This document shows, piece after piece, positions 1-6,609 of a stretch of DNA of 22,932 nt. Position numbers and translations under genes: made by a program. Position 1 is the first letter of the stretch, and each line of letters starts with the position of its first letter. The notes beneath the pieces were generated by a model. That model made no database searches. It was not told where the DNA came from and saw only the letters and a list, made by a program, of their open reading frames with translations. This DNA comes from Clostridium sp. (GTDB lineage: Bacteria > Bacillota > Clostridia > Clostridiales > Clostridiaceae): NCBI RefSeq assembly GCF_018372875.1, contig NZ_JAHAIF010000047.1, positions 1 through 22,932 of the forward strand, in the 5' to 3' direction.

Positions 1-19
1 TGGATATTTATGTATATTG

Positions 20-50
20 GGAGATGCTTTTGCATCTCCTTTTATTTTTA
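20..50 (+). terminator. Rho-independent terminator of an upstream plus-strand gene
   Basis: An 8-bp stem (GGAGATGC at 20-27, GCATCTCC at 32-39) with a TTTT loop is followed by a T-rich tract at 40-49. The T tract is only on the plus-strand side, so it should end a rightward gene that lies just outside the window. The first 19 bases hold no recognisable coding end. Confidence 0.8.
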
Positions 51-94
51 TCTAGTTTTTATTACTATCTCTGCCTACTAAAATTATACTCTAA

Positions 95-289
95 CTATTT
101 TTCTACACTTTCTATTATTTTCTTAGCACCTTTAATGAATTTACTTCTAGGTAACATTATTATTCTTCCACACCCAGTACACTTTATTTTTATATCAGCA
201 CCTAATCTTATAACTTCAAAATTATAGTTTCCACAAGGATGCTGCTTTTTCATTTCTACTATATCTCCAAGATCAAATGTTTCTATCAT
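95..289 (-). CDS. DUF951 family small protein (YyzM-like)
   Basis: A 64-residue protein matching the DUF951 family, found near the origin in many Firmicutes (YyzM in Bacillus subtilis). The N-terminal half has the family pattern: a DLGDIVEMKKxHPCG segment (residues 6-20), then CTGCGR (37-42). The three cysteines at about 19, 37 and 40 suggest a small metal or zinc-ribbon-like fold, but no function is established. Its ATG overlaps the stop of the MscS gene by one base (TAATG), and the ribosome site GGAGAT lies in the last codons of that gene, so the two are probably translationally coupled. The cluster reads 5'-DUF3343, mscS, DUF951. The family call is firm; the role is unknown. Confidence 0.88.
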   Translation of the reverse strand: MIETFDLGDIVEMKKQHPCGNYNFEVIRLGADIKIKCTGCGRIIMLPRSKFIKGAKKIIESVEK

Positions 290-1176
290 TATTTATCTCC
301 TTCCTTATTTACTAATTGCGTTTTTGGATATGGTATTTCTATACCTTCTTCATCTAATACCTTTTTTACTCTCTTCCTTAGTTCCCTTTCAGCTTCCCAT
401 TGCTTTAATGGTTTTGTCTTTCCTATTATTCTTATTGTGACACTTGATGCATTAAGAGAATTCACACCTAAAACTTCTATTGGCTCTACTATATTTTCAT
501 TTTCATTTTTATACTTATTACATACATTTGATATAACTTTTATAGCATTATCTATATCTTCTTCATAAGAAATATCTACATCAACAATAAATCTAATATT
601 ACCTCTAGAGTGATTGGTAACTTGATTTATAGTACCATTAGGTATCAAATGAACATCTCCAGAGAAATCTCTAATAACAGTAGTTCTTATTCCTATAGTT
701 TCTACAATTCCTGAAAAAGTTCCTATAGTAACATGATCCCCAACTCCATATTGATCCTCAAATAATATAAAGAATCCATTAATTATATCCTTAACTAAAC
801 TCTGTGCTCCAAAACCAAGTGCAAATCCTCCAACACTTGCCATAGCTACAGATATACCATTAAATGCATCTGATAGTATTAGAGCTGCTCCTATAAAATA
901 AGTCATATATTTTAATACACTTTTTAAAACTTCACCTATAGTTTTTGCTTTTTGATTATCCATAGAAAACCGTGCATTACTTTCGATTTGTCTTTTCACA
1001 AACTTATTAATTAACCTATTTCCTATTTTTATAGTTATATACATTAATATAATAATAACAACTATCCTAATACCTTTATTAACTATATTTTCAATATCTC
1101 TCATATCGATAGATATTCCTTTTCCAATATCTAAACTTCCATCTCCAAAATTTAATTTAAAAAGCATCGAAAACAT
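289..1176 (-). CDS. mscS: Small-conductance mechanosensitive channel (MscS family)
   Basis: A 295-residue MscS-type channel that would release solutes when membrane tension rises during hypo-osmotic shock. A short extracytoplasmic N-terminus is followed by hydrophobic helices at about 36-52 and 90-115. The pore helix at about 112-137 has the glycine/alanine-rich pattern of MscS TM3 (VGGFALGFGAQSLVKDIING). The beta domain starts with EDQYGVGDHVTI (140-151), and a cytoplasmic alpha/beta domain of about 120 residues follows. Length is usual for the family. The ATG at 1176 has an AAGGAG site eight bases upstream that overlaps the stop codon of the DUF3343 gene, linking the two. The third gene, DUF951, overlaps its stop by one base. 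Confidence 0.93.
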   Translation of the reverse strand: MFSMLFKLNFGDGSLDIGKGISIDMRDIENIVNKGIRIVVIIILMYITIKIGNRLINKFVKRQIESNARFSMDNQKAKTIGEVLKSVLKYMTYFIGAALILSDAFNGISVAMASVGGFALGFGAQSLVKDIINGFFILFEDQYGVGDHVTIGTFSGIVETIGIRTTVIRDFSGDVHLIPNGTINQVTNHSRGNIRFIVDVDISYEEDIDNAIKVISNVCNKYKNENENIVEPIEVLGVNSLNASSVTIRIIGKTKPLKQWEAERELRKRVKKVLDEEGIEIPYPKTQLVNKEGDK

Positions 1177-1188
1177 CTAAACAACTCC

Positions 1189-1428
1189 TTATTTCATAAG
1201 TTTAAATCCATCCTTATCTCTTATATAAATATTTTTATAATTTACTAATTCTCTTTCTATTATATTCTTTAATATTTCTTCACTTTCAATTCTTGTACAC
1301 ATTCCACAACTTTGTGTTATTGATGTTGGTGTTGGCATTACTCTAAACTCAATATTTTCATTAGTAAGATTTCTTTCTGCCTCCATTACATCATGGGTAT
1401 TTTTGTATACTATAATATAATATTTCAT
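1189..1428 (-). CDS. DUF3343 domain protein, putative sulfur/selenium carrier-like
   Basis: A 79-residue protein of the DUF3343 family, described elsewhere as putative Se/S-carrier-like. It begins MKYYIIVYKNTHDVMEAE and has a CGMC motif at residues 41-44, preceded by PTPTSITQSCG, typical of the family; the two cysteines are the likely functional residues. I chose the ATG at 1428 because GGAGG lies five bases before it. The GTG at 1440 would start inside that ribosome site. The gene is divergent from a cysteine-desulfurase-like aminotransferase, a frequent partner of this family, which would supply sulfur or selenium. Function is inferred from family and context only. Confidence 0.82.
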   Translation of the reverse strand: MKYYIIVYKNTHDVMEAERNLTNENIEFRVMPTPTSITQSCGMCTRIESEEILKNIIERELVNYKNIYIRDKDGFKLMK

Positions 1429-1461
1429 ATTTACCTCCACTATAATCTATCTTTAATTAAT

Positions 1462-1489
1462 ATTATATATATTTTTTATAATTTATAAA
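1462..1489 (-). promoter_or_regulatory. Possible promoter of the DUF3343-mscS-DUF951 cluster
   Basis: Read on the minus strand: TTTATA (1489-1484), 16 bases, then TATAAT (1467-1462), about 35 bases before the DUF3343 start. The region is nearly pure A/T, so chance matches are expected. I see only a TATAAT at 1531-1536 and no convincing -35 box for the divergent aminotransferase gene. Confidence 0.35.
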
Positions 1490-1573
1490 GTTTAGTATAA
1501 TATTTATTAGTTATTTATTTTATATCATTATATAATATAAAAATTACTAAATTTATTTTAGAAGGTGATTTAT

Positions 1574-2719
1574 ATGGAAGTTTACTTAGACAATGCAAGC
1601 ACATCTTTTCCAAAACCTAAAATTATGGCAGATGCAATGTATGATTATATAATTAATGTTGGTGGTAATTCTGGTAGAGGTAACTACTCGAATTCTTATG
1701 AATCTAATAAGTTAATACTTCTTACTAGAGAAAAAATAGCGAATTTTTTCAATTATAATAAAAGTGAGAATGTAATTTTCACTAATAACATTACTTCTTC
1801 TTTAAATGTTCTAATTAAGGGTATGTTAAAACAAAATGACCATGTTATTTCAACAACTTTAGAACATAACTCTGTATTAAGACCATTATTTGAATGTTCT
1901 AATTCACTTAATATTAATATTGATTTAGTTAATTCTTCAAAAGATGGGTTTATAAATCCTATTGATATAAAAAATAAAATCAATAAGAATACTAAACTAG
2001 TAATAATTTCTCATGCTTCTAACGTTATTGGATCTATTCAAAATATTAAAGAAATCGGAGCTATATGCAAGAAAAATAATGTATTTTTCATAATAGATAC
2101 AGCTCAAACTGCAGGAATGGTAAAAGTAGATATGCATCAATGCAATGCTAATGCTATTGCATTTACTGGGCATAAGAGCTTGTTAGGGCCACAAGGAATT
2201 GGAGGATTTATTATTGACGACTTATTAAATGATGAGTGTACTTCAACCTTTAGTGGAGGAACAGGAAGCTTGTCTCATTCTCTTACTCAACCAAACTTTT
2301 TACCTGATAAATTTGAATGTGGAACGTTAAATTCACCAGGAATAGTAGGATTATCAAATTCAATTGATTTTATAAATAAGGAAGGTCTTGAAACTATCTA
2401 TTCTAAAACATCTTATCTAAGATCAAAACTTTATGAAGGTATGCTTAATATTGATGGTATAAAATTATACGGAAATACTAATTTTTCTAAATACACAACT
2501 TGTATATCTTTTAATTATAAGAATTTTGATCCTGCTGAAGTTTCATATTTCTTAGAATACAATGGTATAAAAACTCGTTCAGGACTTCATTGTGCTCCTC
2601 TAGCTCATAAATCCATTGGATCTTACCCTGGTGGCACTATAAGATTTAGTCTTGGTTATTTCAACACAGAAAAAGAAATTGATTATACATTATCTATACT
2701 AAACAATATAAATATTTAA
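1574..2719 (+). CDS. Class V aminotransferase, cysteine desulfurase family protein
   Basis: A 381-residue pyridoxal-phosphate enzyme of the NifS/Csd type. It opens with MEVYLDNASTS, the family's substrate-binding start. The cofactor-stacking histidine is in TTLEHNSVLRP (His98), the cofactor aspartate in DTAQTAG (Asp175) and the Schiff-base lysine in TGHKSLLGPQG (Lys201). The mobile-loop cysteine is in RSGLHCAPLAH (Cys340), followed by PGGTIRFSLGYFNT. The likely reaction is removal of sulfur (or selenium) from cysteine or selenocysteine. I chose the ATG at 1574 because AAGGTG lies six bases upstream; the GTG at 1565 overlaps that site. It is divergent from DUF3343 and head-on to replication. 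It resembles the branch often annotated 'cysteine desulfurase family protein', not the main IscS or SufS, so its acceptor is unknown. Confidence 0.9.
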   Translation: MEVYLDNASTSFPKPKIMADAMYDYIINVGGNSGRGNYSNSYESNKLILLTREKIANFFNYNKSENVIFTNNITSSLNVLIKGMLKQNDHVISTTLEHNSVLRPLFECSNSLNINIDLVNSSKDGFINPIDIKNKINKNTKLVIISHASNVIGSIQNIKEIGAICKKNNVFFIIDTAQTAGMVKVDMHQCNANAIAFTGHKSLLGPQGIGGFIIDDLLNDECTSTFSGGTGSLSHSLTQPNFLPDKFECGTLNSPGIVGLSNSIDFINKEGLETIYSKTSYLRSKLYEGMLNIDGIKLYGNTNFSKYTTCISFNYKNFDPAEVSYFLEYNGIKTRSGLHCAPLAHKSIGSYPGGTIRFSLGYFNTEKEIDYTLSILNNINI

Positions 2720-2732
2720 CACATGTATATTG

Positions 2733-2773
2733 AACCTCCTCTTTGGAAATAATTCCAATAAAGGAGGTTTTTT
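2733..2773 (+). terminator. Terminator-like hairpin whose 3' arm is the yyaC ribosome site
   Basis: AACCTCCT (2733-2740) pairs with AGGAGGTT (2762-2769). A small bulge separates this from an inner TTGGAA/TTCCAA stem around an ATAA loop. Six T residues (2768-2773) follow and run straight into the yyaC ATG. The arrangement fits an intrinsic terminator for the aminotransferase gene, and the AAGGAGG ribosome site of yyaC is buried in the stem. Confidence 0.72.
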
Positions 2774-3364
2774 ATGAATACTGATTTTTATATAGATTCA
2801 TTGTCTCCAAATTCATATGAAAATATTAGAGACTATTTATATAATGAGCTTAAGCCCATAATAAAGGATAAAAGACCTATAATCTTTTTATGTATAGGAA
2901 CTGATAGATCCACTGGTGATTCACTAGGGCCGCTTATAGGATATAAACTTCAATTTTTAAAAAGAAAAAATTTTTATATATATGGAACTTTGGAGAATCC
3001 TGTTCACTCAAAAAACATTGAAATAATTCTCCAACGAATCCAAGAAAACTTTAAGGATCCCTTTATAATAGCTGTAGATGCATGTTTAGGAAGTTTTCAA
3101 AATGTAGGTAAAGTAATTATAAAGAAAGAGCCTCTACTTCCTGGCTCTGCTCTAAATAAAAATCTACCATCTGTTGGTAACATGAGTATAACTGGTATAG
3201 TAAACATATCAGGTAACTTTGAATTTATGGTTTTACAAAATACTAGACTTTATACAGTTATGGCACTTGCTGATTCTATATCAAATGGGATATATCACTT
3301 TATCCTAAAAAGTGTAGGTGGTAAAAAATCAAATGACTTACTAACGAAAAATGTGTCAAAATAA
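2774..3364 (+). CDS. yyaC: Sporulation protein YyaC (DUF1256, spore protease-like fold)
   Basis: A 196-residue member of the YyaC/DUF1256 family, known from spore-forming Firmicutes and related in fold to the GPR spore protease and hydrogenase maturation peptidases. Diagnostic segments are IFLCIGTDRSTGDSLGPLIG (about residues 38-57), AVDACLG (about 100-106), the PLLPGSALNKNLPSVG loop (about 120-135) and a conserved C-terminal helix containing TRLYTVMALAD. Conserved aspartates in TDRSTGDS and VDACLG could form an active site, but I know of no proven reaction. The ATG follows an AAGGAGG site by seven bases, and that site is paired inside a hairpin. The gene converges on the DUF4446 gene across a shared terminator. 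Family call firm; molecular role unproven. Confidence 0.9.
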   Translation: MNTDFYIDSLSPNSYENIRDYLYNELKPIIKDKRPIIFLCIGTDRSTGDSLGPLIGYKLQFLKRKNFYIYGTLENPVHSKNIEIILQRIQENFKDPFIIAVDACLGSFQNVGKVIIKKEPLLPGSALNKNLPSVGNMSITGIVNISGNFEFMVLQNTRLYTVMALADSISNGIYHFILKSVGGKKSNDLLTKNVSK

Positions 3365-3366
3365 AA

Positions 3367-3395
3367 GGACGAGTAAACCTCGTCCAATTTTATTT
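3367..3395. terminator. Bidirectional terminator between yyaC and the DUF4446 gene
   Basis: A perfect 7-bp stem, GGACGAG (3367-3373) and CTCGTCC (3379-3385), with a five-base loop. Rightwards it is followed by AATTTTATTT. Leftwards the minus strand continues TTTTATTTT. It can therefore stop transcription from both converging genes. Confidence 0.85.
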
Positions 3396-3905
3396 CTTTT
3401 TAGTACTATATTTATTGATAGCTTCATTTAAAACACATATTTCTTCCTCTGATAAATCATATCTTGATATCCCTTTATCAATTGGTTTTGCATATGCAGT
3501 ACTTTCATTTCTTCCATATATTCCTGTCAGTATTATTCCATCATTATTGTCATCTAATATTGCAACAGAAAAGCTCAAATCGCTTCCTACATCTTCAAAT
3601 GCCTTATATCTCATTATAGCAACCTTTTGAACGCAATCCTTCATTCTTGTAAGAATAAATTCACACTTTTCTAAGGCTGCTTTAGAATTACTATTTGCGC
3701 TTTCGATTTTATCTAATTGAGATATTATTAATTCTTCTAAATTTTTATTATTAGTCCCTCTCATAAGCTTTCTATACTTATTTTCAAGCTTACCTAATGA
3801 CTTAAATAATATAATTACTAATATAAATAATAGTAAAATTATTATCCCCATTCCACCTATTATATAAGGTATAAATTCATTTATACTACTTATTAAACTT
3901 TCCAC
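3390..3905 (-). CDS. DUF4446 family membrane-anchored protein
   Basis: A 171-residue protein of the DUF4446 family, which commonly sits beside parB in clostridia. One transmembrane helix at about residues 14-34 (IIGGMGIIILLLFILVIILF) is followed by a charged, helix-prone stretch at about 36-90, likely coiled coil. A compact C-terminal domain of about 75 residues begins near DCVQKVAIMRYKAFEDVGSDLSF and contains ILDDNNDGIILTGIYGR. It should be anchored in the membrane with the C-terminal domain in the cytosol. Start is a GTG at 3905, with AAAGGA nine bases upstream; the nearby ATGs are out of frame and stop early. The upstream leader carries the parS site. Function unknown; a link to origin or chromosome partitioning is suggested only by position. 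Confidence 0.85.
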   Translation of the reverse strand: MESLISSINEFIPYIIGGMGIIILLLFILVIILFKSLGKLENKYRKLMRGTNNKNLEELIISQLDKIESANSNSKAALEKCEFILTRMKDCVQKVAIMRYKAFEDVGSDLSFSVAILDDNNDGIILTGIYGRNESTAYAKPIDKGISRYDLSEEEICVLNEAINKYSTKKK

Positions 3906-3923
3906 TCCATGTCATCCTTTCAG

Positions 3924-3949
3924 TATAATGTTTCACGTGAAACATTATA
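3924..3949. promoter_or_regulatory. parS: parS centromere site (ParB-binding palindrome)
   Basis: The 16-bp core TGTTTCACGTGAAACA at 3929-3944 matches the Firmicute parS consensus exactly. It sits in a perfect 26-bp palindrome (flanks TATAA/TTATA). It lies between the end of parB and the DUF4446 start, and its last five bases overlap the parB stop codon region. ParB nucleates here and spreads, giving ParA a handle to move the new origin. I found no second site in the window. Confidence 0.95.
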
Positions 3950-4787
3950 AGTTAATAATATCTAAAATTCTTTCTAAATCTTCTTGTGAATAATATTCTA
4001 TTTCTATCTTACCTTTATTTTTTTTACTACTCAAATTAACTTTCGTTCCAAAATAATTCTGCAACCTATCTCTAATATCCTTATAATAAGGATTTAATTG
4101 TTCATTCTTCTTATTTTTCTCTGATTTTAAAGAAGCGTTTCTAATAAGTTTTTCAAGTTCTCTAACAGATAACTTCTCATCGATAACTTTTTGAGAATAA
4201 ATATATTGTAATTCACTATCTTCTAACGATAACAACGCTCTTCCATGACCTTCACTTATAATTCCATCAATAACATATTGTTGCACTCTACTATCTAGGT
4301 TAATTAATCTTATTGTATTAGTAATAGCCGTTCTTGACTTACCAATTCTTTTACTTAATTCTTCTTGAGTTAAGTTAAAATCTGATAATAATTTTTTATA
4401 AGCTAAAGCTTCTTCTATTGGATTTAAGTCTTGTCTTTGAATATTTTCAATTAAAGAAATTTCTAATACCTGCTTTTCAGTTAAATCCATTACTATAGCC
4501 GGAACTTCCTTAAGCCCAACCATCTTAGCAGCTCTCCATCTTCTTTCACCTGCTACTATTATATACCCGCCATCATTTTCTTTTAAAATTAAGGGTTGTA
4601 TAATTCCATGGTTTTTAATAGATTCAGCTAATTCTGCTATCTTTTCATTATCGAAAGACTTTCTGGGTTGATCTATATTACTCTTGATCTTATTTAATGA
4701 AATCATTAACTTTCCTTCATTACCTTCATTAATCTCATCTGGTATAAGAGCTCCTAACCCCTTACCTAAAGCAAACTTTTTGTTCAT
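3945..4787 (-). CDS. parB: Chromosome partitioning protein ParB (Spo0J)
   Basis: A 280-residue ParB/Spo0J, the CTP-dependent clamp that loads at parS and, with ParA and SMC, segregates the origin. The N-terminus has KGLGALIP (9-16), the short motif that stimulates ParA ATPase. The CTP-binding domain follows, with GERRWRA (80-86) and ENIQRQDLNPIEEA (114-127). The helix-turn-helix is at about 138-163 (LTQEELSKRIGKSRTAITNTIRL) and the C-terminal dimerisation domain ends ILDIINL. Length is typical. The start ATG at 4787 has a GGTGG site three bases upstream, slightly close. The gene follows parA by 13 bases in one operon, and a parS site abuts its stop. It is distinct from the second ParB-like gene, noc, in its recognition helix. 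Confidence 0.96.
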   Translation of the reverse strand: MNKKFALGKGLGALIPDEINEGNEGKLMISLNKIKSNIDQPRKSFDNEKIAELAESIKNHGIIQPLILKENDGGYIIVAGERRWRAAKMVGLKEVPAIVMDLTEKQVLEISLIENIQRQDLNPIEEALAYKKLLSDFNLTQEELSKRIGKSRTAITNTIRLINLDSRVQQYVIDGIISEGHGRALLSLEDSELQYIYSQKVIDEKLSVRELEKLIRNASLKSEKNKKNEQLNPYYKDIRDRLQNYFGTKVNLSSKKNKGKIEIEYYSQEDLERILDIINL

Positions 4788-4800
4788 TTACACCACCCTA

Positions 4801-5565
4801 TTACTTTTGCCTTTCTAAAAACTCTTTTGTAAAATTTAAATATGATTCTGCACCTTTACACTTTTCATCATATAACATTATTGGTAGTCCAAAACTAGGC
4901 GCTTCAGCTAATCTAATATTTCTAGGAATAGTAATATTAAAAACTTTTTCTCCAAAATACTTTTCTACTTCTTTATAAACTTCATTACTTAAATTAGTTC
5001 TAAAATCAAACATAGTCATTAATACACCTTCAATTGTAAGATTTTTATTTAGTGACTTCTTAACTAGTTGAATTGTATTAATAAGTTGGCCTACGCCCTC
5101 TAATGCGTAGAATTCACATTGAATAGGAATTAAAACTGAGTTACTTGCAGTCAATGCATTTATAGTTAATATTCCTAATGAAGGAGGACAATCAATAAAT
5201 ATAAAATCATAGTTATCTTTTACTTCTGATATCTTATCTATTAGTATCTTTTCCCTATAATTTCTTTCAATCATCTCAACTTCTGCTCCTGCCAATTCCA
5301 TAGTAGAAGGAGCTATATGTAAATTTTGAACTAAATCACTCTTTAAAATAACATCTTTTAGAGATGTATCAGATGTCAATACATCATACATAGATAACTC
5401 AAGGCTTCTTTTATCTAACCCTAGCCCACTTGTAGTATTACCTTGGGGATCTATATCTATGGTTAAAACTTTATAACCTTCCATAGCTAAATATGCACAT
5501 AGATTAATGTTTGTCGTTGTTTTTCCTACTCCACCTTTTTGATTAAAAATACATATTACCTTCAT
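4801..5565 (-). CDS. parA: Chromosome partitioning ATPase ParA (Soj)
   Basis: A 254-residue Soj/ParA deviant-Walker ATPase. The P-loop KGGVGKTTT (10-18) has the signature lysine at 10. DIDPQGN is at 37-43 and Walker B is FIDCPPSLG at 123-131. The C-terminal part includes TIPRNIRLAEAPSFGLPIMLYD, a typical ParA ending. Known roles: ATP-dependent nonspecific DNA binding, ParB-driven origin movement and regulation of DnaA. It leads the parA-parB operon. The start ATG at 5565 has no adjacent ribosome site. The only good one, a run of five G's in AAAGGGGGTG, is 25 bases upstream across a hairpin, and no alternative in-frame start exists because other nearby starts run into stops. Confidence 0.96.
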   Translation of the reverse strand: MKVICIFNQKGGVGKTTTNINLCAYLAMEGYKVLTIDIDPQGNTTSGLGLDKRSLELSMYDVLTSDTSLKDVILKSDLVQNLHIAPSTMELAGAEVEMIERNYREKILIDKISEVKDNYDFIFIDCPPSLGILTINALTASNSVLIPIQCEFYALEGVGQLINTIQLVKKSLNKNLTIEGVLMTMFDFRTNLSNEVYKEVEKYFGEKVFNITIPRNIRLAEAPSFGLPIMLYDEKCKGAESYLNFTKEFLERQK

Positions 5566-5568
5566 ATA

Positions 5569-5600
5569 AAGCTCTAATCTATAGAGCCTACACCCCCTTT
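5569..5600 (-). promoter_or_regulatory. parA leader: Shine-Dalgarno followed by a hairpin before the start codon
   Basis: On the minus strand, AAAGGGGGTG (5600-5591) is followed by one base. An 8-bp stem comes next (5589-5582 with 5576-5569, one G-T wobble, loop TAGAT), then three bases and the parA ATG. If the stem forms, the G run would sit about six bases from the start, which is normal spacing. Confidence 0.55.
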
Positions 5601-5609
5601 CATAATATT

Positions 5610-5637
5610 ATTATATATTTAATTATGTAATATTAAA
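5610..5637 (-). promoter_or_regulatory. Possible parA-parB promoter
   Basis: Read on the minus strand: TTTAAT (5637-5632), 16 bases, TATAAT (5615-5610). It lies between the noc terminator and the parA ribosome site, where a promoter is needed. The -35 box is weak and the region is A/T-rich. Confidence 0.35.
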
Positions 5638-5644
5638 AGAAATT

Positions 5645-5687
5645 TTATATAAAAAAGAACTCCTATCAAAAAAATAAGAGTTCTTTT
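5645..5687 (-). terminator. Rho-independent terminator after noc
   Basis: On the minus strand, AAAAGAACTC (5687-5678) pairs with GAGTTCTTTT (5662-5653) around an A/T-rich loop of 15 bases. T's then continue to about 5645. It starts 10 bases after the noc stop and separates noc from parA-parB. Confidence 0.82.
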
Positions 5688-5697
5688 ATTAAAATAT

Positions 5698-6477
5698 TTA
5701 CTTTTTTCCTTTTGGTATATTTACAGTTATTTGAATATACTCTTCACTTTCATTAAACTTATACTTTGCTGGAATGTTAAATTTATCAAAAACTTGTTTT
5801 ATAGTATTTACATATAACTTAGCAGGAAAAACTGCTTTAACATTCTTATTTTTAGAATTTAAAGACTTACCAGCTAACTTAAGTAGTTCTTTATTAATTA
5901 ATTCCTCTGTTTTCTTTACATTTAGTCCATTTTTTATAACTTTTTCAATTATTTTTAATTGTAACTTCTCATCAGTAACACTTAATAATGCTCTTGCATG
6001 TCTTTCTGTTAACGAATTTTCAAGACATAAACATCTAACTTGTGATGATAACTTTAATAATCTTAATTTATTAGCCACAGTTGATTGCTTTTTTCCCATT
6101 TTGGAAGCAATTTCTTCTTGTGTGAAATTATGATCCTTCATTAAATTATAATACGCTTCTGCTTCTTCAATATAATTTAAATCTTCTCTTTGTAAATTTT
6201 CTAATAAAGCAATTTGCGCTGACTGCGTATCTGTTATATCTATTAATGTACAAGGAACCTCTCCTAAACTCGCTAACTTAGCTGCTCTTAATCTTCTTTC
6301 CCCAGCTACTAATTCATATATATCCCCGCGTCTTCTAACTGTTAGAGGCTGTATTATTCCATGTTCCTTTATAGATTGGGATAATTCTATTAATGCTACC
6401 TCATCAAAAAACCTTCTTGGCTGATATGTATTAGGAATTATATCATTAACATTTATCTTTAATATTTCTTTGCTCAT
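5698..6477 (-). CDS. noc: Nucleoid occlusion protein Noc (ParB-like)
   Basis: A 259-residue ParB-family CTPase that binds dispersed sites and blocks division over the nucleoid. CTP-binding motifs are GERRLRA (59-65) and LLENLQREDLNYIEEAE (91-107). The helix-turn-helix (119-144) carries the recognition segment KKQSTVANKLRLLKL, which fits Noc rather than ParB. The C-terminus EEYIQITVNIPKGKK closely resembles that of Bacillus Noc. It is shorter at the N-terminus than Bacillus subtilis Noc: it starts directly at EILKINVNDIIP and lacks the membrane-binding amphipathic helix. An in-frame TAA four codons before the ATG rules out a longer start. It is transcribed alone between rsmG and its own terminator; the 132-base gap upstream shows no promoter I trust. 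Confidence 0.88.
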   Translation of the reverse strand: MSKEILKINVNDIIPNTYQPRRFFDEVALIELSQSIKEHGIIQPLTVRRRGDIYELVAGERRLRAAKLASLGEVPCTLIDITDTQSAQIALLENLQREDLNYIEEAEAYYNLMKDHNFTQEEIASKMGKKQSTVANKLRLLKLSSQVRCLCLENSLTERHARALLSVTDEKLQLKIIEKVIKNGLNVKKTEELINKELLKLAGKSLNSKNKNVKAVFPAKLYVNTIKQVFDKFNIPAKYKFNESEEYIQITVNIPKGKK

Positions 6478-6609
6478 AAATTCAACACATCCTTAAACTT
6501 AAATACTTTTTGTCTATTTATATCTTTCTATATATATGAATTTTTTCCTTCTTTTTACATTTATTTTTTGTAAGACAAATTTTTATTAAATAATTCATAT
6601 AACATCATT

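Noticed and set aside
20..50. Terminator for the DUF951-mscS cluster
   Set aside because: On the minus strand no T tract follows the stem; it only works rightwards. I see no terminator for that cluster in the window.
24..227. Open frame on the plus strand across the DUF951 gene
   Set aside because: Low-complexity Leu/Phe/Tyr-rich shadow of a conserved minus-strand gene, no ribosome site.
5698..6477. Calling this gene a second parB
   Set aside because: Recognition helix (KKQSTVANKLRLLKL) and C-terminus (EEYIQITVNIPK) match Noc, and a true parB with parS is nearby.
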